From the NCBI RefSeq assembly GCF_039545795.1, contig NZ_CP154260.1:1741001-1805000 (forward strand): a stretch of 64,000 nucleotides of DNA, in the 5' to 3' direction. Source of the stretch: Chitinophaga niabensis. GTDB lineage: Bacteria; Bacteroidota; Bacteroidia; Chitinophagales; Chitinophagaceae. Under the pieces are notes generated by a model. It was not told the DNA's origin. It did not search any database and saw only the letters and a program-made list of their open reading frames with translations. Made by a program: the position numbers and the translations under genes. This document shows positions 35,447 to 44,698 of this stretch, in pieces; position 1 is the stretch's first letter; the number at the start of each line of letters is the position of its first letter.

Positions 35447-38400
35447 ATGACCCTACTATTTAAGTGGCAGAGAACCATTCTTATCACCTGTGTTTTTCTT
35501 TTTCAACAATCAGCTTTTGCACAGGAACTAACCAATGCGGGAAAGGAATTCTGGGTGGCATACGGGCATCACCAGTTTATGGAACCCGGTCAGGGCAATT
35601 CCCAGGAAATGGTGCTGCGCCTGACTGCGCAACAACCTGCAACAGTCACAGTTTCTATCTATGGCACTGCCTGGACCAGGACATATAACATCCCGGCTAA
35701 TACCACCGTCACAACAGAACGTATTCCCAAGGCGGGCTTCTATGATGCACGTTTGTATTCTGCTCCCCCATCTTTTGGCGGTACCGGAAGTGAGGGTATA
35801 TTCAGCAATAAAGCTATTTATATCACCAGCAATGTGCCTATAGTTGCCAATGCGCATATCTATGGCAGTGCTTCGTCAGGGTCCACTATGCTGATGCCGG
35901 CAGAATCCTGGGGTTATACTTATACTTCCCTGAACAGCCAGCAGGAGTATGCAAATAACTGTTTCTCGTGGATGTACGTCATAGCCAAAGAGCCCTCAAC
36001 GGTAGAGATCACGCCTTCTGTGCCCACCCGTAACGGAAGGCCTGCAGGGGTGCCTTATACCGTAACGCTATCTAAAGGGGATGTTTACCAGGTATTAGGT
36101 GGCAGTATAAGTGGTGGCAGGGGCTATGACCTGTCTGGTACTACCGTGAAATCTTTAGGGGGCGCCAGTTGCCCTGCTGTTGCTGTATTTTCAGGTAGCA
36201 GCCGCACCTATATCAGCTGTCCGGCAGGCACACCTGCTTCCGGCGATAATATCATACAGCAGGTATTACCGCGGCAGGTATGGGGTATGCGGTACCTTAC
36301 TGCTCCTTTTTCCAATTCTACTCTTGCGGCAAGTCTGCAGACCAATATATACAGAGTGCTTGTGACGGACCCAGCCACAGTGGTAACCAGGAATGGTGTT
36401 GCTCTTACAGGATTGCAGCAGAATACTTTTTACGAGTTCAATAGTGGCACGGCAGACCTGATAGAAGCTGATAAACCGGTAATGGTAGCGCAGTATATGG
36501 CCTCCCAGGGAGGATGCCCCAATATCAGTGGTGATGGAGACGTTGAAATGACCTATGTAAGTCCAATAGATCAGGGTGTAAAAAGCACATTCTTTTCCCG
36601 TACAACCAGCGAAAACATTACCGTTCAATATCTCACACTGATCGTTTCCACAGCAGGATTACCCTCTTTACGTATAGATGGCGGCAATACCTTCGATCAC
36701 ATATATGACCATCCGCAGGATGCCGGTTATAAAGTAGTGGTAAAAAGATGGGCAGGTGCGAATGCCTTTACTGAGGTGTCCTCCGACCTTCCGTTTGTGG
36801 GTACCACCTACGGCCTGGGTTCTGTGGAAAGCTATGGTTATAATATAGGACTCCATCTGAATAACCTGAAAGGCATAGGCAGGATTAAAAATCAATTGAA
36901 TACGGCCACCACATCAAATGATTTTACCTGCAGTAATACAGGTTTCGATGTATCCATTCTGTTAGCCTATCAGCCCACTAAACTGGTCTGGAAGATCAGT
37001 GATCTTGGTGTGAACATCACACCGGCTGCAGACGTAACGGATAACGCTCCTGTAGCTGCAGGAACAGTTACAATAAATGGGGCTGCTTACTATCAATACA
37101 CTTTACCTCAGGCATACCGGATCGCCCTTGCAGGTTCTTATGCAATTCCTGTACTGGCTACACATCCAGGCAATGATCCCTGTGATAAAACAGAGCAGTA
37201 TCTCATCCCCGTTGAAGTGAAGAGCGGCCCCACAGCAAACATCACCACTACCCGTTCCTCTGATTGCATGCTGGATACCGTTTATTTTTCAGGGCAAACA
37301 ACAAACAATGGTTTTACAATTGACAGATGGAAATGGACATTCCCGGATGGTACTGTAACAGACAGGGAAACTAAAAAAGTATTCCTGCCGGGCAGCCGGA
37401 TAATACTATTAGAGGAAATTTCCACAGAAGGCTGTGTGGGAACAGCCAGTGCATCCGTTGCTGTTGTAGATCGCCCTACTGCCGGTTTTACATCTTCCAC
37501 CACCTCCTTATGCTTAAACGATCCCATTACACTTACAGATAACGTATCCACCTACACAGGTAGTTCGCCTATCATTGCGCGCCATTGGGATTTTGGCAAC
37601 GCGACGTTTAATCATGTAAGTATTAATGATCCCCAGCAGCCTGTTTATATTAATCCAGGCAGTTATGAAGTGAAGCTGGTGACGAAGGTTACAACATTGT
37701 GCGTCAGCGATACAGCACGGGCCACAATCACTGTAAATCCGAAACCCCAGGTGAACATCACCAGCAATCAGCTCACTACCTGCACAAGGGATACCGTGTA
37801 CCTCTCAGGCACAGCCAATGGCGGTACACCGGATCAGTGGAACTGGACTTTCTCGGACGGAAGCGTTGCAACAGAAAAAGAAACAAAGAAATTGTTATTG
37901 CCTGGCAACCATCAGGCCAAACTGGAAGTACTCACTACCGATGGATGTTCCGGTGATTTCACGATACCCCTTACGATCACGGATCGCCCTGTAGCCGGTA
38001 TTAATGCTTCAACCCCAGCCGTATGCGAAGGTAATACTGTTACATTTACAGATAATGCAGCCACTCCTTTACCTGCACAACGGTTTTGGAGTTTTGGGAA
38101 CGGAACAGACATAACGATAAACAATAACGATCCCCAGTCTGCTGCATACCCTGCCTATGGCAGCTATGAAGTAAAGCTGGTCACAAAGCTAAGCGCACTA
38201 TGCTTCAGCGATACTGCATATACCACCATGACGGTATATGCAAAACCAAAGATCAATCTCACTATTCCCGCTGATTGCCTTCCGCTGAACGGTACCACTG
38301 CTTTTCAAAGTAATCCCACTGTTCCCGATGGACAAGCCTTCAATTTGTATGAATGGGATTTTGGGGATGGAAGCAGTATTGCAACAGATAAAGACCCTGT

Positions 38401-39487
38401 TCATCAATATGCACAGAGCGGCACGTATCCCGTTCAGTATAAAGTTTATACCAGTGGTGGTTGTTCGGAAGATAGTACCGTGAATGTAGCGGTCAGGTTC
38501 AAACCACAACTTACATACGGCACTATTCCTCCCGTATGTATATCTGCACCCGGCCCTGTTTCCGTGGCTACTGCTATGCATGATCAACCTGGTACCGGCA
38601 TTTACAGCGGAGCAGGTGTGAATGCGTCCGGAGGTTTTGACGTCGCTGCAGCAGGAGAGGGCACACACTTGGTAAAATATGTATTCACCACAACTGCCGG
38701 ATGTATAGATTCTGTTCAAAGCAGCATTACCGTATGGCCATTGCCGGTAGCGGATTTTATGGTATCGGCAGATACCGTTTGCCAGCAGGAAACTTTAACA
38801 TTGACAGACAGGAGTACAGCCGCTGTTAGCTGGAATTGGGATTTTGGAGATGGTTCCACATCTGGTGCTGCCAATCCCGGAAAGCAATATGCAAATGCCG
38901 GCCCACATGATATCAGCCTTCGCACGACTGATGCGCAGGGCTGTATTTCTGCACCATCTTTTCACACCATATTTGTGGAAGCACAGCTGGTGGTAGATGC
39001 AGGGCCTTCTATCACTGTGCCGGAAGGTACGGTAGTACCTTTACAGCATGCACAGTCAAATGCTGCAGTGGGTGTAACTTTCCGCTGGTCGCCCGCAGAA
39101 GATTTTGTTAATCCTGATCTGCTCAATGCATCGTTGATAGCACGCAGGGATGGGGTGTACACTTTAACAGCCAACAGTGCCTATTGTACAGCAACAGATC
39201 AGATGAGCCTAAAGGTTATCAAGGCCATCAATCCGCCAAACGCCTTTTCTCCCAATGGGGATAATATCAATGATACATGGGTGATTGCAGACCTGGCGCT
39301 TTATCCGAATGCCGTTGTGGAAGTATTTAACCGCTATGGTCAGCCGGTGTACCGGTCTGCCGGATACGGCACACCCTGGAACGGCAGCTACAACGGAGCA
39401 CCATTGTCAATAGGTACTTACTATTATGTGATCCGTCTGCAGCCTGGCTCCAAACCTATTTCCGGTTCTGTAACTATTCTGAAATGA
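35447..39487 (+). CDS. Giant PKD-repeat surface protein with T9SS type B sorting tail
   Basis: Secreted protein of about 1346 residues. The signal peptide from Met at 35447 ends in AFAQ; the frame is open from 35423 but the first eight codons would spoil the signal. Residues about 30-500 resemble the IgGFc-binding N-terminal domain (NAGKEFWVAYGHHQF, ANAHIYGSASSGSTMLMPAESWGY). PKD-like domains follow, including a tandem duplication at about residues 604-943, and a clear one with WNWDFGDGSTSGAANPGKQY. The last 85 residues are the gliding-motility-associated/type B sorting domain (PPNAFSPNGDNINDTW, VEVFNRYGQPVYRS, PLSIGTYYYVI), so export by the type IX secretion system and attachment to the surface are expected. 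The PorP-like gene overlaps its stop. Confidence 0.92.
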   Translation: MTLLFKWQRTILITCVFLFQQSAFAQELTNAGKEFWVAYGHHQFMEPGQGNSQEMVLRLTAQQPATVTVSIYGTAWTRTYNIPANTTVTTERIPKAGFYDARLYSAPPSFGGTGSEGIFSNKAIYITSNVPIVANAHIYGSASSGSTMLMPAESWGYTYTSLNSQQEYANNCFSWMYVIAKEPSTVEITPSVPTRNGRPAGVPYTVTLSKGDVYQVLGGSISGGRGYDLSGTTVKSLGGASCPAVAVFSGSSRTYISCPAGTPASGDNIIQQVLPRQVWGMRYLTAPFSNSTLAASLQTNIYRVLVTDPATVVTRNGVALTGLQQNTFYEFNSGTADLIEADKPVMVAQYMASQGGCPNISGDGDVEMTYVSPIDQGVKSTFFSRTTSENITVQYLTLIVSTAGLPSLRIDGGNTFDHIYDHPQDAGYKVVVKRWAGANAFTEVSSDLPFVGTTYGLGSVESYGYNIGLHLNNLKGIGRIKNQLNTATTSNDFTCSNTGFDVSILLAYQPTKLVWKISDLGVNITPAADVTDNAPVAAGTVTINGAAYYQYTLPQAYRIALAGSYAIPVLATHPGNDPCDKTEQYLIPVEVKSGPTANITTTRSSDCMLDTVYFSGQTTNNGFTIDRWKWTFPDGTVTDRETKKVFLPGSRIILLEEISTEGCVGTASASVAVVDRPTAGFTSSTTSLCLNDPITLTDNVSTYTGSSPIIARHWDFGNATFNHVSINDPQQPVYINPGSYEVKLVTKVTTLCVSDTARATITVNPKPQVNITSNQLTTCTRDTVYLSGTANGGTPDQWNWTFSDGSVATEKETKKLLLPGNHQAKLEVLTTDGCSGDFTIPLTITDRPVAGINASTPAVCEGNTVTFTDNAATPLPAQRFWSFGNGTDITINNNDPQSAAYPAYGSYEVKLVTKLSALCFSDTAYTTMTVYAKPKINLTIPADCLPLNGTTAFQSNPTVPDGQAFNLYEWDFGDGSSIATDKDPVHQYAQSGTYPVQYKVYTSGGCSEDSTVNVAVRFKPQLTYGTIPPVCISAPGPVSVATAMHDQPGTGIYSGAGVNASGGFDVAAAGEGTHLVKYVFTTTAGCIDSVQSSITVWPLPVADFMVSADTVCQQETLTLTDRSTAAVSWNWDFGDGSTSGAANPGKQYANAGPHDISLRTTDAQGCISAPSFHTIFVEAQLVVDAGPSITVPEGTVVPLQHAQSNAAVGVTFRWSPAEDFVNPDLLNASLIARRDGVYTLTANSAYCTATDQMSLKVIKAINPPNAFSPNGDNINDTWVIADLALYPNAVVEVFNRYGQPVYRSAGYGTPWNGSYNGAPLSIGTYYYVIRLQPGSKPISGSVTILK

Positions 39488-40509
39488 CCAAGAGAAGCTT
39501 ATACATCCTGCTGATAACAATAGCGTTTGCAGCTACTGCCAAAGCGCAGCAGCTGCCGCATTACACCCAGTATCTCATGAACCCCTTTGTAATCAATCCC
39601 GCAGTGGCAGGTATTGAAAACTACTGGGATATCAAAGCCAGTCACCGGCATCAATGGGCCGGCCTGCAGGATGCACCGGTAACCAGTTATTTAACCGCTC
39701 ACGGTCCGCTGGGGAATAGCAACGACCTGGTGACCCCCACCGGCAGTGATATCGGCTATAACCCAAGAGGCAGGGCATATTGGACGGACTATGAAAGACC
39801 ATCTTCTCACCCCGGCATGGGCCTGATGGTTATGAATGATGTAACAGGCCCTATACGACGTTTTGCTTTTAGTGCGGCATATGCACACCATATAGGCCTG
39901 GCGCCCAAAACAAGCATTAGCGTAGGCATTGGCGCAGGCATACAGAATTACAGCCTCGATGCAGATAAACTGAACTTCGCCAATGCTTCCGATCCCGCAG
40001 TAGGCGGCATTGGTTTAATGGAAAGATGGAAGCCGGACGTATCCGCGGGTATCTGGTTATACTCTGCTGATTTTTTCGCCGGTGTTTCCGCCAATAATAT
40101 CATTCCGCAGGAACTCACTTTTGATAAGGGAGGTATAGCTACCGCAACAGAACGTGGCCGCCTTGCACCACATATCTTCATAACGGCAGGTTATCGTTTA
40201 TGGATCAATGATGATATCAGTGTGTTGCCTTCTTTGATGTTTAAATACATTTCACCCGTACCGCTGGGAATAGATATTAATGCCCGGGTACAATACCGGG
40301 ACCGCTTATGGATAGGCGCCAATTACAGGAACGGGGAAGGATTTGCCGGTATGCTGGGTGTTTATATCACCCCTATGCTCAATGTGGGGTATGCGTACGA
40401 TTATACCACCTCATCGCTGAACTTTGTCAGCAAAGGATCACATGAGATCACCCTGGGATTGATACTGAGGAATCGAAATGGAGATTATGCACCACGGAAC
40501 AGCTGGTAA
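39484..40509 (+). CDS. PorP/SprF-family outer-membrane protein
   Basis: Outer-membrane beta-barrel protein of 341 residues with signal peptide ending AKAQ and the family opening QLPHYTQYLMNPFVINPAVAG. Barrel strands alternate through SVGIGAGIQNYSLD and ISPVPLGIDINARVQYRDRLWIGANYR to the end. PorP/SprF proteins work with the type IX secretion system to secrete or anchor partner adhesins that carry type B tails. Its start overlaps the stop of the PKD protein by four bases (ATGA), which strongly suggests it serves that protein. Confidence 0.93.
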   Translation: MTKRSLYILLITIAFAATAKAQQLPHYTQYLMNPFVINPAVAGIENYWDIKASHRHQWAGLQDAPVTSYLTAHGPLGNSNDLVTPTGSDIGYNPRGRAYWTDYERPSSHPGMGLMVMNDVTGPIRRFAFSAAYAHHIGLAPKTSISVGIGAGIQNYSLDADKLNFANASDPAVGGIGLMERWKPDVSAGIWLYSADFFAGVSANNIIPQELTFDKGGIATATERGRLAPHIFITAGYRLWINDDISVLPSLMFKYISPVPLGIDINARVQYRDRLWIGANYRNGEGFAGMLGVYITPMLNVGYAYDYTTSSLNFVSKGSHEITLGLILRNRNGDYAPRNSW

Positions 40510-40589
40510 CAGTAGATAAGCTTCCACAAATAGATGGGCTGCCGAAGCGCATATACCCACTGTCTGCCCGCAAATTAATCTGGCACAGT

Positions 40590-40612
40590 TTTACATCTGT
40601 ATAAGATGTAAA
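40590..40612. promoter_or_regulatory. 23-bp palindrome (9-5-9), candidate operator
   Basis: TTTACATCT (40590-40598) and AGATGTAAA (40604-40612) form perfect arms around GTATA. The element ends 10 bases before the ATG of the small gene at 40622. As DNA it looks like a dimeric regulator site; as RNA it would form a hairpin just before the ribosome entry site. Confidence 0.5.
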
Positions 40613-40621
40613 TCAGTGGTT

Positions 40622-40861
40622 ATGTCGAAGATCAATTTAACAACAGTAAGGATATTCGGAGAGAAATACGCAGTAGATACTTTCCTGGTTATCTTCTTTG
40701 GTCCCTTAATGGCCAGTGGAATGATTGATGCCTGGCGTTTCTGTAAAACCGTTGCTGTATCTATCCCGGTGATAAGTATCTTTTTATGGCGCTACTGGCA
40801 GGAAATGGTTTCTTTTAGAGAGCAGACAGATAGTTATTTGGAATTAAATAAAGCCGCATAG
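40622..40861 (+). CDS. Small hypothetical membrane protein
   Basis: I do not recognise this 79-residue protein. It has two hydrophobic stretches (TFLVIFFGPLMASGM and VAVSIPVISIFLW) separated by a short polar turn, and a charged C-terminus (REQTDSYLELNKAA), which suggests two membrane spans. The frame opens with GTG at 40616, but ATG 40622 is the more likely start. Support for a real gene comes from the palindrome just upstream and a terminator that begins within its last codons. It lies between the PorP gene and the convergent dehydrogenase-like gene. Confidence 0.55.
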   Translation: MSKINLTTVRIFGEKYAVDTFLVIFFGPLMASGMIDAWRFCKTVAVSIPVISIFLWRYWQEMVSFREQTDSYLELNKAA

Positions 40862-40884
40862 CGTAAAAACTATACGGCTTTTTT
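40852..40884 (+). terminator. Rho-independent terminator after the small membrane protein gene
   Basis: AGCCGCATAG (40852-40861) pairs with CTATACGGCT (40870-40879), one mismatch, loop CGTAAAAA, then T-run. It overlaps the stop codon of the plus-strand gene. It lies just 7 bases from the stop of the minus-strand gene and could serve that direction weakly. Confidence 0.8.
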
Positions 40885-40890
40885 AATTAT

Positions 40891-43800
40891 TTATTCTCCT
40901 TTCTCCTCAGCCAGGAAACTCACCAGATCCCTGATCTCTTTTTTGGATAATACCGTTTTCATATCCGGCATACTGGATGGTGAATATGTTTTCTTCACGA
41001 TCTGATCACTGTTGATCGTCCTGTCTGGTTCCAGTCCCACTTTTACTTTTAAACCTGTTTTACTTTCTCCCTGCAATACGCCGGTGAGCTTTTGTCCGTC
41101 TTTCAGTTCCAGTGTTACCATGCCAAAGCCAGGGGAGAGGCGGGCGCTGGGAGAGATCAATGCTTCCAGGATCTGTTCACGGGAAATGCGTTTGCCTACA
41201 CCATTCAGGCGTGGCCCGGCATTACCGCCTTTGTCATCATAGGAATGGCATTTCATACACTGTGCGTTCTGATTGCGGAAGAAGATCTGTTTGCCCTTGT
41301 CAGGATTTCCGCCAAGTAAACTGCTGGCATAAGATGCCATCAGATCATCCGGGGATAATTTACTGCTGATCTCTTTATACCGTGCACTGAGTTGTGCATT
41401 GCGGGTACTGTCAATCGCTTCACCCAGCTCCAGGTAAATATCCGGACTTAGTTTACCGGCAGCCATTTTGTTGAGCATGTCGTCAAACACTTTACTGGAA
41501 TTCTCCAGCGGTAATTTGCCCAGCGCTAATACTGCAGCCTGCTGTTCTTCCATGGTTTTGGTCGCGATCACATCCGTCAGCAATGTTACCATTACGGCTT
41601 TAGGGATATTCATCTTCTCCAGCAGATCAAGCCCTGCAACGCGTACTTTTTTCTCTTTATCAGCAAGCGCCTGCCTGATGCCCTGCTCTCCCAATGGGTC
41701 TTGTAAGGCAACCAATGCTTTCAGTGCTTCTACACGCATCTCTGCTTCCTTGTCTGCTTTTAATACAACCAATAATTGCGGAGCTGCCTGTTTGATATTG
41801 AGTTTGTGGATCGCTTTGGCTGCGCTGATCCTTACAGGCAGATCTTTATTCTTTAACAGCGTGATAAAAGCATCGGTAGATTTAAGCAGGAGCGGAGCAG
41901 CATCTCTTACAACAGGGCCTCTCAGGCGCCCGTCTACTCTGTCCAGCACAGAAGGTTTAGGCCATACGCTTAGCGCATCGATAGCTTCTGCTCTCATGTT
42001 GGCAGGTGCAGTTGCTTCCTGGGAATAAGTGATCAGGTTCTGCATGGTTACATCTGTGCCCACCCGCAGGTTAGCACTGATGATCCGCCTTATCAGTGCT
42101 TCGTTGCTGAAGCGGGTAGTGTTCAGCAGGTTGGCAAGAGCAGGTAAGGCATCTTTGATGGAAAGATCATCATTGATACCGCGTGCTGCTTCCGTTACCA
42201 CAAATTCATCCGTATCGTTCAGGAACTTTGCAATACCGGGATGGCTCATTCTTCTGAGCGTTACCACGGCTGCGATCCTCAATGCACGGGAAGCATGTGT
42301 GGATAATGCGATCACCGGTTCTGCTTTTCCTATATGGGCCAGTGCAAGGCTTCCTGCATGGCGGAGGTAAGCGTCTGCATCATTATTATCTTCAAGGAAG
42401 GAAATGATCGGGAAAACAGCCGCTTCATATTTTATTCTGCCCAATGCTTCTGCGGCAAAGAAACGAACACGGCTGCTGGTATCTTTTAATAAAGGAACCA
42501 ATGCAGCGCCGGCTTCATTATACCGGATATCTCCCAGCCACCTGGCAGCCTGTGCTCTGATCTCGGGATCATTGTCTTTCAGTACCGGTAATAATGCTGT
42601 GGCGTATTTTTTATCCTGGCGGCCAAGTTGGCTGATGCCCCATATGGCATGCACGCGGGAGAGTTGATCCGTTGTTTGTTGCAATGCCTGCTGGAATATC
42701 TCTGCACCTTTTTGTTTGCGCTTCGCCAGTTCAAACTGCGCTTTCAGGCGTACCCGCATATCCGGGTTCTCCAGCAATGCACCCAGTTCTGCTTCTTTGC
42801 GTGCAGAGAAATCTGCTGCCAGTAATATTTGTACTTCTTTGCGGATGGCTGAAGTGGCTGCATCTTTATGGTCCAGCTTCCAGATCCTGCCGTAGTTGTG
42901 GGTATCCCATCCATCTATCCAGTCTGCCACGTAAAGGGCACCATCGGGACCAAAATCAAGGCCGGTGGCCAGTACGCCGCCTAATATCTTCTTATGTTCA
43001 CCCAGTTCAAAAGTGGCGCCTTTGGGCGTTAATTTGAAACCGTGTATGCCGGAGTTGGTAGGGCTGCCCACAAATTCAGCAATAAAGAAAGTGTTCTTAT
43101 ACTCAGGGCCTAATGCGGTACCCGGGTTGTATACCATACCGGCAGGGCCGCTCACAAAATTGGCAATGCAGGGCGTGATGTAAGCTGCCTGGCCTTCAAA
43201 GCGGGGCAGGTACATTTTTTCCTCCATCCATACCTTGTAATTGTTGTTATCCTTATCCCTGTATTTACCATACTGCCAGTTACTGCGCCAGCCCTGGTCA
43301 GAACCATTCGTGATATACACCAGGCGTTCTTTTTCACCGGGGTGATCACCATCATTATCTTCACTGATCAGGTTCCCGTATTCATCAAATACAAATTCAT
43401 GTGTATTGCGGATGCCATAAGCAAATATTTCAAAGTCACTGCCATCAGGGTTGGAACGGGCAATCACACCGCTGTTGGGATGTTCCCACTTCTGCCCGTC
43501 AGGCCCTTTACCGTTAAAACCAATATCACCGATCTGCCAGTAGATCCTTCCATCCGGCCCCATTTCCACGCCGGACATGCCATGGCCGCTGAACCCAACG
43601 TGAATGCCATAACCATGGGAGATAGATGTTTTTTCATCTGCAATGCCATCTTTATTCTTATCCTTCATTCTCCACAGGTCAGGCGCCACCGCCACGTACA
43701 GATCATCTCCATCGCTCAGCACACCGCCGGCCACATCTGTTACTTCATCATGGAAATCGTCCACCACCAGTTGCGACTGATCCGCTACACCATCCCCATT

Positions 43801-44277
43801 CACATCATCCAGGCGGTATACCTGCTCTGTTTCCAGGGTAAGGTCCCGCCAGTCGTGAGAGCTGTCGCCATTAAGGTCTTTCAGCCAAAGGTTGTTTTTG
43901 CTGTTTTCCGGAGAGAGTTCTTTGCGCAGGAATGCCCGCCTGTCTTCCACGGTCTGGAGGCTGATGGAAGGTATCTCCCAGTCCCTGTGCCCGCGGATAT
44001 CGAACTCAGAATTATTCTGCCGGAGGGTGGTAGTATAGTAGATGCTGCCATGATCATCAATGTCAATGGCAATAGGGGAGATCACCAGGGAATCAATACC
44101 CCATAATTTCAGCGTGAGGCCTTCCGCGAGTTCCGGTTTTACGAGAGAATCTATGGAGGCTGCTATCTGTGCCGTTTGCGTGGAATCCATCAGTTTGATG
44201 CGCTTATCTGTAGCGCCCTCTTGCTGGCAACTTTGTAGCACGGCTACTACAAGGAGGAGATATATCGGTTTGTTCAT
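40891..44277 (-). CDS. Lipoprotein with PVC-type dehydrogenase, HEAT repeat and cytochrome c domains
   Basis: Large lipoprotein of 1128 residues, lipobox VLQSC (Cys17). The N-terminal 440 residues form a beta-propeller like the PVC-type membrane-bound dehydrogenase domain (DIDDHGSIYYTTT, VYRLDDVNGDGVAD, GMSGVEMGPDGRIYWQIGDIG, GLDFGPDGALYVADWIDGWD). Many HEAT-type helical repeats follow (about 490-960; units such as DNDPEIRAQAARWLGDIRYNEAG). Near residue 1005 a CMKCH haem-c motif begins a cytochrome c domain (NAGPRLNGVGKRISREQIL). The set suggests periplasmic or surface oxidation of a sugar-like substrate with electron transfer through the haem; this is inference from domain type. It is divergent from the susCD pair at 44699-49917. 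Confidence 0.85.
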   Translation of the reverse strand: MNKPIYLLLVVAVLQSCQQEGATDKRIKLMDSTQTAQIAASIDSLVKPELAEGLTLKLWGIDSLVISPIAIDIDDHGSIYYTTTLRQNNSEFDIRGHRDWEIPSISLQTVEDRRAFLRKELSPENSKNNLWLKDLNGDSSHDWRDLTLETEQVYRLDDVNGDGVADQSQLVVDDFHDEVTDVAGGVLSDGDDLYVAVAPDLWRMKDKNKDGIADEKTSISHGYGIHVGFSGHGMSGVEMGPDGRIYWQIGDIGFNGKGPDGQKWEHPNSGVIARSNPDGSDFEIFAYGIRNTHEFVFDEYGNLISEDNDGDHPGEKERLVYITNGSDQGWRSNWQYGKYRDKDNNNYKVWMEEKMYLPRFEGQAAYITPCIANFVSGPAGMVYNPGTALGPEYKNTFFIAEFVGSPTNSGIHGFKLTPKGATFELGEHKKILGGVLATGLDFGPDGALYVADWIDGWDTHNYGRIWKLDHKDAATSAIRKEVQILLAADFSARKEAELGALLENPDMRVRLKAQFELAKRKQKGAEIFQQALQQTTDQLSRVHAIWGISQLGRQDKKYATALLPVLKDNDPEIRAQAARWLGDIRYNEAGAALVPLLKDTSSRVRFFAAEALGRIKYEAAVFPIISFLEDNNDADAYLRHAGSLALAHIGKAEPVIALSTHASRALRIAAVVTLRRMSHPGIAKFLNDTDEFVVTEAARGINDDLSIKDALPALANLLNTTRFSNEALIRRIISANLRVGTDVTMQNLITYSQEATAPANMRAEAIDALSVWPKPSVLDRVDGRLRGPVVRDAAPLLLKSTDAFITLLKNKDLPVRISAAKAIHKLNIKQAAPQLLVVLKADKEAEMRVEALKALVALQDPLGEQGIRQALADKEKKVRVAGLDLLEKMNIPKAVMVTLLTDVIATKTMEEQQAAVLALGKLPLENSSKVFDDMLNKMAAGKLSPDIYLELGEAIDSTRNAQLSARYKEISSKLSPDDLMASYASSLLGGNPDKGKQIFFRNQNAQCMKCHSYDDKGGNAGPRLNGVGKRISREQILEALISPSARLSPGFGMVTLELKDGQKLTGVLQGESKTGLKVKVGLEPDRTINSDQIVKKTYSPSSMPDMKTVLSKKEIRDLVSFLAEEKGE

Positions 44278-44281
44278 TCCA

Positions 44282-44313
44282 GAAAAATAGCATAAAAAAA
44301 GCCGAAATACAAA
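44282..44313 (-). promoter_or_regulatory. Candidate promoter for the dehydrogenase-like gene, very close to its start
   Basis: On the minus strand, TTTG (44310-44313) is followed after 20 bases by TATTTTTC (44282-44289), one mismatch from TAnnTTTG. Only four bases separate it from the ATG at 44277, so the transcript would be leaderless or nearly so. Confidence 0.35.
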
Positions 44314-44366
44314 GAAACGGGAGATTTTGTGTGTTAATATTACACTTATTATCCCGGCAAAAAGAA

Positions 44367-44388
44367 AACCCGCGCGAATGCGCAGGTT
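44367..44388 (-). terminator. Orphan minus-strand terminator-like hairpin
   Basis: Arms 44367-44375 and 44380-44388 pair with one mismatch around a four-base loop. Read on the minus strand the 3' arm GCGCGGGTT runs into TTCTTTTT, closely matching the terminator at 24064. It lies upstream of the start of the gene at 44277, so it must end some other minus-strand transcript if it is used. Confidence 0.55.
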
Positions 44389-44428
44389 CCTTTAATGCTC
44401 CGTCAAGGATTATTCGTAGACACTATTC

Positions 44429-44569
44429 TTATAAGGATAATGTAAATGTAACCATACTCACAGAGCAAAATAATACCGGAAAACCGTTATTTATGCCTCG
44501 CTGTTTTCCTGTATTGAATACTCTTAAAATCATAAGATTCTCCATCCTATTCCAGTTTTTATCCATCAT
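44429..44569 (-). CDS. Possible 46-residue small protein upstream of the orphan terminator
   Basis: The frame starts with two ATG codons, encodes a basic N-terminal half (KNWNRMENLMILRVF) and a hydrophobic tail ending VTFTLSL, and stops 40 bases before the terminator at 44367-44388. I do not recognise it. No good ribosome binding site is visible, but such sites are weak in Bacteroidota. The rest of the 421-base gap 44278-44698 holds the dehydrogenase promoter candidate and the susC leader. An untranslated small RNA over the same stretch is an equally possible reading. Confidence 0.3.
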   Translation of the reverse strand: MMDKNWNRMENLMILRVFNTGKQRGINNGFPVLFCSVSMVTFTLSL

Positions 44570-44698
44570 CCCCGGGAGGAATTGATATTACATTTATAGC
44601 GCTGAAGAGGAACCACGTCAGAGAATATGCATATCAGCCAGAAGCCACGTATTTAAAGAATTTCCACCTTATATAATCCACACTAAAACGCATGAAAA

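Noticed and set aside
43342..44106. Plus-strand 254-codon open frame
   Set aside because: Shadow of the dehydrogenase-like gene on the other strand; no domain, no start context, composition unlike neighbours.
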